Below are positions 1 to 5,533 of a stretch of 6,885 bases of DNA, piece after piece (the stretch's first letter is position 1; each line of letters starts with the position of its first letter). Below the pieces are notes generated by a model. It saw only the letters and a program-made list of their open reading frames with translations. It made no database searches and was not told the origin of the DNA. Source of the DNA: Lactobacillaceae bacterium (GTDB taxonomy: Bacteria; Bacillota; Bacilli; Lactobacillales; Lactobacillaceae); NCBI GenBank assembly GCA_031261865.1, contig JAISIV010000002.1, positions 1 through 6,885 of the forward strand, read 5' to 3'. A program made the position numbers and the translations under genes.

Positions 1-861
1 GAGCTTAGGATTGTCGGAAATATCCAATTTTACTAAAGAAGGATATCCAGAACTTAAACGAGATACCCCTGATCCGAACACTGTCATGTTGGTGTTGGAC
101 AAATCGAGTGTCATTAAGGTTTTGGATGACAAAATTGGCCAAGTTTGTCCTGAACCGACCGTATCTCCAAGATTAGTTCCCGACAAATTCAATTGCATTA
201 GATTAGGAAAATACGAATTGTCAACCTGCGTGTTCAAAAGAACGGTCGTCATGTTGGTATATTCACCGGTTTTTACAAATTGATTAGCAAGACCAGAGTA
301 ATTGATAGTTTGAACGTTATAAGCGGCGTGCATTAGAACTTGGACAACATTCCAACCTCCACCACAGTTGTTGTCGGCTGAAGATTGTCCATTATTGGCG
401 TTATAAGTTTTCCAAGCATCAGCACTATAAATTCCAAAAAAACCTTGACCTTTACTTGCAACCCACTTTGCCATATCACCAGGCTTTTCGGAAGTCCCGT
501 TATCGGAAATATCAAAAATACTAAGAAGCGACAAATCACCCAATGAAAGGTTTTGAAGCGTGATTTTAGAACCATCTTTTCTTAGAGTATTTAAAAGAGT
601 GTTTCCGTCTTTTGTTTTTGATTGGGAAACCAGAGTATTTAATAAAGTGGCGTTATTATAAGGATCATTTGCAATTGTCCCATCAGAATTAAAACTAATA
701 CCTAATAAGGTTTTTGCAATATTAGTTGTTGCACTGTAATTCGAATCTGCATATGCTCCGCTTGGAATTTCAGCGAATGCAGTATTAGGAAAAGCGATGG
801 GGGCCGCACCGATAACCAGTGCGACGATTGAAATTGATTCAAGTAATTGATGTCGTTTCAT
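1..861 (-). CDS. Secreted leucine-rich-repeat surface protein (N-terminal 287 residues, partial)
   Basis: The frame is open from an ATG at 861 to the left edge of the window, so at least 287 residues are seen and the C-terminus is missing. Residues 1-30 look like a Sec signal peptide: basic start MKRH, hydrophobic core around 10-24, and a signal peptidase I type site AFA before E31. Residues 31-200 are not recognised; they are rich in N, S, T and G with a single Cys (C166). From about 220 there are leucine-rich repeats: LMQLNLSGTNL (221-231), LMTLDLSNTNM (249-259) and LVKLDISDNPKL (276-287), with a period of 27-28 residues. Stretches near 101-119 and 204-213 may be degenerate copies. The start is supported by AAAGGG eight bases upstream. 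LRR exoproteins of lactobacilli and Listeria are often wall-anchored and take part in adhesion, but the anchor region is outside the window, so attachment and ligand are unknown. The gene follows the cmk terminator and is probably transcribed on its own. Confidence 0.85.
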   Translation of the reverse strand, partial: MKRHQLLESISIVALVIGAAPIAFPNTAFAEIPSGAYADSNYSATTNIAKTLLGISFNSDGTIANDPYNNATLLNTLVSQSKTKDGNTLLNTLRKDGSKITLQNLSLGDLSLLSIFDISDNGTSEKPGDMAKWVASKGQGFFGIYSADAWKTYNANNGQSSADNNCGGGWNVVQVLMHAAYNVQTINYSGLANQFVKTGEYTNMTTVLLNTQVDNSYFPNLMQLNLSGTNLGDTVGSGQTWPILSSKTLMTLDLSNTNMTVFGSGVSRLSSGYPSLVKLDISDNPKL

Positions 862-869
862 TTTTGAGA

Positions 870-875
870 CCCTTT
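870..875 (-). promoter_or_regulatory. Ribosome binding site of the LRR surface protein
   Basis: The minus strand reads AAAGGG, eight bases before the ATG at 861-859. It is a good match to the AGGAGG family and fixes the start of a gene whose C-terminal end lies outside the window. Confidence 0.7.
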
Positions 876-934
876 TTCACAATTTTTTCACGAATATTAT
901 TGTATAACTTACTATCGTGAATTAAACGTGAAAA
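873..934. promoter_or_regulatory. Putative operator: two divergent pairs of TTCACR half-sites, 11-base period
   Basis: On the plus strand TTCACA (876-881) and TTCACG (887-892) are separated by 5 bases. On the minus strand TTCACG (927-932) and TTCACG (916-921) are also separated by 5 bases. The two pairs face each other and flank the candidate -10 element. Direct repeats of a hexamer with a 5-base spacer are the usual arrangement for OmpR/PhoB-type response regulators, and the hexamer is close to the Bacillus PhoP box TT(A/T/C)A(C/T)A. That the sites bind a regulator, and which one, is inference. Confidence 0.35.
894..926 (-). promoter_or_regulatory. Candidate sigma-A promoter of the LRR surface protein (weak)
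   Basis: Two poor but properly spaced pairs can be read on the minus strand. One is TTCACG (916-921), 16 bases, TAATAT (894-899). The other is TTTAAT (921-926), 16 bases, TACAAT (899-904). Neither has a good -35, which would suit a promoter that needs an activator. A promoter is expected here because the upstream operon ends in a terminator at 945-974. Confidence 0.3.
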
Positions 935-940
935 TTGGTT

Positions 941-974
941 AAATAAAAAGTCGTAAGCAAAACTTACAACTTTT
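941..974 (-). terminator. Rho-independent terminator of the xerD-cmk operon
   Basis: On the minus strand AAAAGTTGTAAG (974-963) pairs with CTTACGACTTTT (957-946) to form a 12 bp stem with one U-G pair and the loop TTTTG. The last stem bases merge into a T-rich tail TTTTTATTT. The 5' arm includes the final codons and the TAA stop (966-964) of cmk, so the hairpin can only form once ribosomes have cleared the end of the gene. It separates cmk from the LRR surface gene. Confidence 0.85.
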
Positions 975-1647
975 CTTGAATTAAATCTTCGATTTTATTT
1001 ACGACTTCTTGAATCGTCATGTTACTAGTGTCGATTTCGATTGCGTCATCAACTTTAGTTAATGGGCTAATCTCTCTAGTGGAATCTTTTCGATCACGTT
1101 CGGCGATTTCAATCATCAAGGTTTCAAGTGGTGTGTCAATCCCTTTTAGTGTATTTTCTTTGAAACGACGATTGGCACGTTCTTCTACGCTGGCAACTAA
1201 GAAAATCTTTAACTGGGCATCTGGAAGCACTGTAGAAGCAATATCTCTTCCATCCATCACCACCCGGTTACCGCGAGCAATTTCTCTTTGTTGAGCAACC
1301 ATTGCTTCTCTTACTCCAGCATAAGAAGAAACTAGAGAGACATTGTTTGTGATTTCAGGAGTGCGGATTTCAAATGAAACATCTCCCCCATTTAGAAGAG
1401 TTTTTTGATCATTATCGATTGTCTTTTGAAAATTAATTTGAACATCTTTCAAATTATCTTCAATAGTCTTTTGATCTTCATAATCAATTTCATGCATCTT
1501 GGCATAGAGCGTAACTGCACGATACATAGCACCAGTGTCGATATAAATAGCATTGATGTCATCGGCAATCAATTTAGCAATTGTCGATTTCCCAGACGAA
1601 GCCGGGCCATCGATTGCAATTTGAAAATCTTCTGGAATATTGTTCAT
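964..1647 (-). CDS. cmk: Cytidylate kinase
   Basis: Cytosolic (d)CMP kinase, which uses ATP to make (d)CDP in pyrimidine salvage and in recycling of CMP from lipid and wall precursor synthesis. The 227 residues match the usual family length (about 220-230). The P-loop GPASSGKS is at 14-21, the conserved IDTGAMYRA follows at 36-44, the nucleotide-binding MDGRDIAS at 131-138, and the lid and arginine signature RDRKDSTREISPL at 184-196. The family usually reads GRDIGT where this protein has GRDIAS; this looks like ordinary variation. The ATG at 1647 lies one base after the stop of the LysM gene, and its Shine-Dalgarno (GTAGG) sits in the last codons of that gene, so the two are probably translationally coupled. 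In many relatives cmk is followed by rpsA, but here a terminator and a surface-protein gene follow. Confidence 0.97.
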   Translation of the reverse strand: MNNIPEDFQIAIDGPASSGKSTIAKLIADDINAIYIDTGAMYRAVTLYAKMHEIDYEDQKTIEDNLKDVQINFQKTIDNDQKTLLNGGDVSFEIRTPEITNNVSLVSSYAGVREAMVAQQREIARGNRVVMDGRDIASTVLPDAQLKIFLVASVEERANRRFKENTLKGIDTPLETLMIEIAERDRKDSTREISPLTKVDDAIEIDTSNMTIQEVVNKIEDLIQEKL

Positions 1648-1648
1648 A

Positions 1649-2851
1649 TTAACCTACCTGTACTGTTTGGCCGATGATCAAAGGTGAATTAGCAGTAGCA
1701 CCATTAAGTGCATACAATTGATCAACAGTCATATTGTTGTTACGAGCAATACTATACCAAGTATCCCCTGAGACAACTGTATATGTCGTTGTGGTTGTAG
1801 TAGTGGTATCAGTAGAAGTCGAATCAGTAGTGTCTGCAGTATCAGTAGTCGTGGTGGTACTTGAGCTATCTTCAGTTGAGCTAGAGCTTGATGAATCCTC
1901 AGCAGACGAGCTGGAGCTCATAGAACTAGAACTAGATGAACTTGAAGACGACTTAGAAGAAGAAACTTTGACAGTCGAACCAGAAATAGCAGACTCATTT
2001 TCAGGACTACCGAACATTGCACCCATTGCAGGAATAATTGCCAGAACAGCTAAGGCGGCCACAACCATTCCAATTAAAGTTCCGCGACCTACCAAATCCG
2101 ATAATTTACGTTTTTTAGGTTCGTTTGGTTGATCGTATTGAATAGGTTCTTCTTGATAAGGTTGAAAATCTTCATTACCGTAAGCGTTATTAGCGGGCTG
2201 GTTATAATTTCCAGACTCGAATTGGGGTTGTTGCAAGTCGTAATTTTCTTGAGGGTTGTAATAACCAGTTTGTTCAGCTACTTCCGGTTGTTCTTCGTAA
2301 TAATTAACCTTGGGTTCGAACTGATTCGTATTTTGTTGAGGTTGAGAATATTGAGGTTCTGAATACTGTTGAGCCGGAGTAGGAACTGGTTGGTTATCTA
2401 CAACATAGGTGTTATCATCTGAAAAACCATAATTAAAATCGGGGGTAAAAGTGGTTCTGTTTTCATCTTGGTTTACTGATGGAATAACTGGTTCAGGTTG
2501 TTGGATAGGACTTTGAACGCTAGCAGGCGTGCTCAAGCTAGACTGTGGTGTTGGCGCAGGATTGCTGTTTGCACGTGCAGTAAAAGAATCCAAAGTGGCC
2601 ATTGGATCAATAGTTGGTTTAGCTGCATTGGCTATTGAATTTTGAACTGCAGCTGCAGCCGCCGGAATAGAAGTACTTGGACTATTTTGAGCACTGGTAC
2701 TAGCTACTGGAGCTTGTGCTTGTGAGCTTTCTATAACTGGTGCTACAGAATCTGTTGCCAGTTGTGGCGCCGGATTCGAAATTGGAGTATTTCCAGTTGG
2801 AAAACCAGTTTGAAAATTGTCTGTATTAAAATCAAAGTCTTTATCTGCCAT
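1649..2851 (-). CDS. Single-pass membrane protein with extracellular LysM domain
   Basis: 400 residues with no signal peptide. Residues 1-245 are low-complexity: first A/S/P/T-rich (about 20-125), then Q/N/Y/P-rich (about 150-243). A basic cluster KKRK (246-249) precedes one membrane helix (about 257-279). By the positive-inside rule the long arm is cytoplasmic and the C-terminus outside. A Ser-rich then Thr-rich linker (about 297-356) leads to one LysM domain (357-399), with YTVVSGDTWYSIA at its start and LIIGQTVQV at its end. LysM domains bind N-acetylglucosamine glycans, so the protein should tether membrane to peptidoglycan. No catalytic domain is visible. The ATG at 2851 is 4 bases after the ribU stop; the only Shine-Dalgarno-like sequence (GGGA within GGGAAAAG) is rather far upstream, so coupling to ribU is likely. 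LysM proteins beside cmk occur in other lactobacilli; the very long cytoplasmic arm is the odd part. Its role is unknown. Confidence 0.88.
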   Translation of the reverse strand: MADKDFDFNTDNFQTGFPTGNTPISNPAPQLATDSVAPVIESSQAQAPVASTSAQNSPSTSIPAAAAAVQNSIANAAKPTIDPMATLDSFTARANSNPAPTPQSSLSTPASVQSPIQQPEPVIPSVNQDENRTTFTPDFNYGFSDDNTYVVDNQPVPTPAQQYSEPQYSQPQQNTNQFEPKVNYYEEQPEVAEQTGYYNPQENYDLQQPQFESGNYNQPANNAYGNEDFQPYQEEPIQYDQPNEPKKRKLSDLVGRGTLIGMVVAALAVLAIIPAMGAMFGSPENESAISGSTVKVSSSKSSSSSSSSSSMSSSSSAEDSSSSSSTEDSSSTTTTTDTADTTDSTSTDTTTTTTTTYTVVSGDTWYSIARNNNMTVDQLYALNGATANSPLIIGQTVQVG

Positions 2852-2855
2852 AAAA

Positions 2856-3431
2856 TCAGTCTTTTCCCGTTGAAATTAATTTTATCATAGGAATTTTTGC
2901 GACAAATTTCTTAACAAAAATGTAACTAATTCCCCAAACAATCCCTTCAATTAAATTAAAAGGAACAATCATGTAAACCAAGTACTTGGTGGTACCGAAA
3001 ACCTTTGAAATATCGAAATTCGCAAAAGCCGCATATGCCGGAATTGCGAATAATAAATTAGTGATCGCCATTGCAACAGTCAATGCAATTGTCGCTGCCA
3101 ACACTTGCAAGACGATGTTTTTCTTTCGAAGTAAAAAGACTACGCCCATAAATACCAATGAAGCTAAGAAGTTTACTGGGAGACCGATTAACGTGGTTGC
3201 TCCTGCATTCAAAAAGATTAAATGCAAGATAGAACGATAAGTCAGTCCGATTACGGCGTTTTTGAAACCGAAGAATGCCTGTATAAGCAAAATAATTACC
3301 GTCGACAAATCGAGTGTTAAAAATGGAGCATCCGGAATCAAAGGAATCTTAGGTTGGATCATCAACAAAAAGCTGATGACCGACAACATAACAACAATTA
3401 ATTGTATTTGTAGTGAATTTACTTTTTTAAT
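2856..3431 (-). CDS. ribU: RibU-type riboflavin S component of an ECF transporter (probable ATT start)
   Basis: Membrane substrate-binding subunit of an energy-coupling factor transporter; it would work with the EcfA/EcfA'/EcfT module encoded elsewhere to import riboflavin. The first ATG (3389) gives 177 residues, cuts the first membrane helix roughly in half and has no Shine-Dalgarno. The frame continues upstream to an ATT at 3431 that lies 8 bases after a perfect AGGAG. Starting there gives 191 residues, near the usual length, and a normal N-terminus (MKKVNSLQIQ, then helix 8-26). In that numbering the RibU-like stretch PKIPLIPDAPFLTLDLS is at 27-43, followed by further hydrophobic segments at about 44-66, 80-101, 106-132 and 150-174, and a basic tail. 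The start overlaps the end of rluB by 13 bases. No FMN riboswitch is visible, so control is probably through the operon. Riboflavin specificity is inferred from family resemblance; another S component is possible. Confidence 0.82.
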   Translation of the reverse strand: MKKVNSLQIQLIVVMLSVISFLLMIQPKIPLIPDAPFLTLDLSTVIILLIQAFFGFKNAVIGLTYRSILHLIFLNAGATTLIGLPVNFLASLVFMGVVFLLRKKNIVLQVLAATIALTVAMAITNLLFAIPAYAAFANFDISKVFGTTKYLVYMIVPFNLIEGIVWGISYIFVKKFVAKIPMIKLISTGKD

Positions 3432-4114
3432 CTTCGTATCTCCTGCTCAGTAAGTTTTCGGTATTGACCTTGCGAAATGCCGGTGTGATTTATTTTTGCG
3501 AATTCCGTGCGATCAAGTTCTAAGACGGGATGTCCAATATAATTCATTATATTTTTAACCTCGTGGTTCTTCCCTTCATGAATCGTAATTTCAACTACGC
3601 TGGTAGACCCATTTTTTAAAATTTGATATTCAGCACTGGCATATGTCTCGCCGTCAATAATCATCGGTTCAGACAATACTTGAATTTCATCCCCGATTTC
3701 ACCTTTTACAGTAGCTTTATAAGTCTTATTGACTTCATGACTAGGGTGAGTAAGTCTGTTCGTCATCTCCCCATCATTAGTTAGGACAAGTACACCAGTT
3801 GTATCGATATCTAAACGGCCAACCGGATAAATGCGGGCATTAGTATTGATTAGATTAACAACTGCTTTTTGATCTTTGAAACTTTTGGTCGAGGACGTAT
3901 AACCTTTTGGTTTATTAAGAACGTAATACTCTTTTTGTTCTTCGCCAATTAATTTACCGTCGACCTTGATTTGATCTGTAACTTCAGCTTTCATTCCAAG
4001 TTCACGAACAACTTGTCCATTAACAGAAACACGGCCACCTTTTATCATTTCTTCTGCTTTACGCCGTGATGCTACACCGGCGTTAGCAATTAGTTTTTGA
4101 AGTCGTTCACTCAT
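3419..4114 (-). CDS. rluB: Pseudouridine synthase, RluB/RsuA family
   Basis: Isomerises a uridine to pseudouridine in ribosomal RNA, most likely in 23S rRNA helix 89 as for RluB. The 231 residues begin with an S4 RNA-binding domain (about 2-60, RLQKLIANAGVASRRKAEE). The catalytic domain includes YVLNKPKGYTSS (64-75), the GRLDIDTTGVLVLTNDG signature (99-115) with catalytic D102, and the late motif HEGKNHEVKNIM (179-190). The usual form of that last motif is HEGRNRQVRRM-like, so this copy is somewhat divergent. The ATG at 4114 is chosen because the S4 domain begins right there; the frame stays open upstream to 4180, but those 22 codons overlap scpB and have no counterpart in the family. The first 8 bases overlap the end of scpB (ATGAGTGA). 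RluB next to scpAB is a common arrangement in Firmicutes. Confidence 0.93.
   Translation of the reverse strand: MSERLQKLIANAGVASRRKAEEMIKGGRVSVNGQVVRELGMKAEVTDQIKVDGKLIGEEQKEYYVLNKPKGYTSSTKSFKDQKAVVNLINTNARIYPVGRLDIDTTGVLVLTNDGEMTNRLTHPSHEVNKTYKATVKGEIGDEIQVLSEPMIIDGETYASAEYQILKNGSTSVVEITIHEGKNHEVKNIMNYIGHPVLELDRTEFAKINHTGISQGQYRKLTEQEIRRLKK
3440..3444 (-). promoter_or_regulatory. Ribosome binding site deciding the ribU start
   Basis: The minus strand reads AGGAG, then the 8-base spacer ATACGAAG, then ATT AAA AAA. There is no ATG, GTG or TTG in the ribU frame between this site and the ATG at 3389, 42 bases further on, and that ATG has no purine-rich sequence ahead of it. The site lies within the last codons of rluB. 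Confidence 0.65.
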
Positions 4115-4778
4115 TTTCTTCACTCGAATCTTCAACTTCAAGATTTTCTTCCATGTTTTCAGACAACTGTGATGCCACACTCTGCATTTCTTCTAGGGTA
4201 ATATTGTCGGTTCTATTGGCAAATAATTCGACTTGTTCACCGACTTGCGGTTGGCCACTTAAAATCTCAGACACATCTGGTAATTCCGGTAAGTCTTCAA
4301 TTGAATCTAAATCAAAATAATTCAAAAAGTAATTAGTCGTGCCATAAAGTACCGGACGGCCCATTTCTTGTTTTCTGCCGACTTCTTCGATTAAGCCAAG
4401 GGCCGACAACTTAGAAATTGAACCACTAGAATTGACTCCACGAATTTTATCCACTTCTACTCTGGTTACTGGTTGCTTATAAGCGATAATCGTTAGTGCT
4501 TCAAGACCAGCGTTACTTAACTTGTTATTAACTGAGGACTGATAATAATTACTTAAAACGTGAGCGAATTCTGGTTTAGTAATCAGACGATAGACTTTAT
4601 CGTTTTCGATTAGTTGAATTGAAGTTCCATTGTCCTGTTGTAACTTGTCGCGTAACTCCACTAAAAGATTTTTTAATGCAGGCATATCGAACCCAGTAGC
4701 TGCTGCGATTTCTTCAATTGAAATTCCCTCATCCCCGGCAACGAAGATCAAACTCTCAACTTGGGCTAAGTTATTCAT
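4107..4778 (-). CDS. scpB: Segregation and condensation protein B
   Basis: ScpB dimers bind the central part of the ScpA kleisin and, with SMC, form the bacterial condensin that compacts and separates newly replicated origins. Two winged-helix domains are visible, at roughly residues 1-80 and 90-155. The second carries the family signature GLEALTIIAYKQPVTR (93-108), then IRGVNSSGSISKLSALGLIE, then GRPVLYGTTNYFLNYFDL. The 223 residues exceed the common 180-200 because of a C-terminal tail (about 180-223) that is strongly acidic at its end (SSEENE). The ATG at 4778 overlaps the stop region of scpA by 8 bases (ATGAATAA) and has GGAG ten bases upstream, as expected for stoichiometric translation of the two partners. 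Confidence 0.95.
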   Translation of the reverse strand: MNNLAQVESLIFVAGDEGISIEEIAAATGFDMPALKNLLVELRDKLQQDNGTSIQLIENDKVYRLITKPEFAHVLSNYYQSSVNNKLSNAGLEALTIIAYKQPVTRVEVDKIRGVNSSGSISKLSALGLIEEVGRKQEMGRPVLYGTTNYFLNYFDLDSIEDLPELPDVSEILSGQPQVGEQVELFANRTDNITLEEMQSVASQLSENMEENLEVEDSSEENE

Positions 4779-5517
4779 TTTCGTTATTCTCCATTCCCTT
4801 GGTTAAATAAAATTCGCCTTCCTTTTTTTGAATCAAGACAACTTGTTCTTTAGCTAACTCCAATACGGCTAAGAAAGTTGTGATCATTTCATCGTTATTA
4901 ACAGAGTCGACAAATAATTCTTCAAAATTAAGAGGTGTATCTGGTGACAATTTAAATTTTGTCACGATTTGATTCATCTTGTCGGCAACCGAAAAAGTCT
5001 CTCTTTCTATATTGCGTGTTTTAGGGGCAGTGTCCATTTGACGGCGGACAATCTTTACAAATGCTTGCTGTAAATCTTCAAGCGTCACACCTGAGGCTAA
5101 CGGTATTTTCTCTAATTCTTCGGGTACTTCACTTGGTGCTCTTAAATAAGACTTCCCTCTTTCATCCTGCATTTCTTGAAATTCAGGGACAATTGCGTTG
5201 AATTGTTGATATTCAATCAAGGCTTGAACTAATTCAGTACGAGGGTCAATATTTTCTTGATCCTCATCATTTTCAGCTTTTAGCGGCAACAAATAACGCG
5301 ACTTAATTTTTATAAGTGTAGACGCCATATACAAGTACTCGCTGGCTGAATCTAAATTTGGATCAAGATTTTTATCTAAATAGTCCAAAAATTGGTCAGT
5401 TACCGAAATAATTGGAAGATCAAAAATATCAAGTTCTTGAGTTCGAATCATATGCAGCAAAACGTCAAGTGGACCATTAAAGTTATCAATTGATATTGTT
5501 AATTCGTTTTGAGACAC
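4771..5517 (-). CDS. scpA: Segregation and condensation protein A (kleisin)
   Basis: Kleisin subunit that bridges the two heads of the SMC dimer and recruits ScpB. The 248 residues are normal for the family. The N-terminal SMC-neck-binding domain shows the signature FNGPLDVLLHMIRTQELDIFDLPI (14-36), followed by the helical segment SEYLYMASTLIKIKSRYLLP (59-78). The C-terminal winged helix that contacts the SMC head is at about 200-245 (TTFLAVLELAKEQVVLIQ). The start is a GTG at 5517: it is the first usable codon after the xerD stop, it lies 16 bases downstream, and the family begins just before the GPLD motif. No convincing Shine-Dalgarno precedes it, so translation may depend on ribosomes arriving from xerD. 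Some lactobacilli, as I recall, carry ribT between xerD and scpA; it is absent here. Confidence 0.94.
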   Translation of the reverse strand: MSQNELTISIDNFNGPLDVLLHMIRTQELDIFDLPIISVTDQFLDYLDKNLDPNLDSASEYLYMASTLIKIKSRYLLPLKAENDEDQENIDPRTELVQALIEYQQFNAIVPEFQEMQDERGKSYLRAPSEVPEELEKIPLASGVTLEDLQQAFVKIVRRQMDTAPKTRNIERETFSVADKMNQIVTKFKLSPDTPLNFEELFVDSVNNDEMITTFLAVLELAKEQVVLIQKKEGEFYLTKGMENNENE

Positions 5518-5533
5518 TCGTAATATTTTATCA

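Noticed and set aside
11..575. Open frames on both strands at 11-283 (+) and 333-575 (-)
   Set aside because: Both overlap the LRR surface gene in other frames. The surface gene has a signal peptide, leucine-rich repeats and a ribosome binding site; these frames have none.
862..963. Riboswitch or small RNA in the leader of the surface gene
   Set aside because: Apart from the cmk terminator, the only structure is the short hexamer repeats, too small and too A/T-rich for a known riboswitch; a protein-binding operator explains them better.
1019..1677. Plus-strand open frames opposite cmk
   Set aside because: cmk carries complete catalytic motifs on the minus strand across this region; these frames are antisense shadows.
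1734..2132. Plus-strand open frame rich in Val, Glu and Ser
   Set aside because: It is the exact complement of the Ser/Thr-rich linker and membrane segment of the LysM gene; serine and threonine codons read backwards give Val-, Glu- and Leu-rich peptide. It has no family resemblance.
98..3317. Identical 14-mer GACAAATCGAGTGT at 98-111 and 3304-3317
   Set aside because: In both genes it is the complement of codons for TLDLS, once in a leucine-rich repeat and once in RibU. A chance codon match is enough; there is no flanking similarity.
2986..3453. Plus-strand open frames opposite ribU (2986-3240 and 3262-3453)
   Set aside because: Lysine-, alanine- and isoleucine-rich shadows of membrane-helix codons on the opposite strand, with no recognisable domain.
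4115..4180. Longer N-terminus for rluB (22 extra codons)
   Set aside because: The extra codons overlap the scpB coding end, and the S4 domain begins exactly at the ATG at 4114, as in the family.
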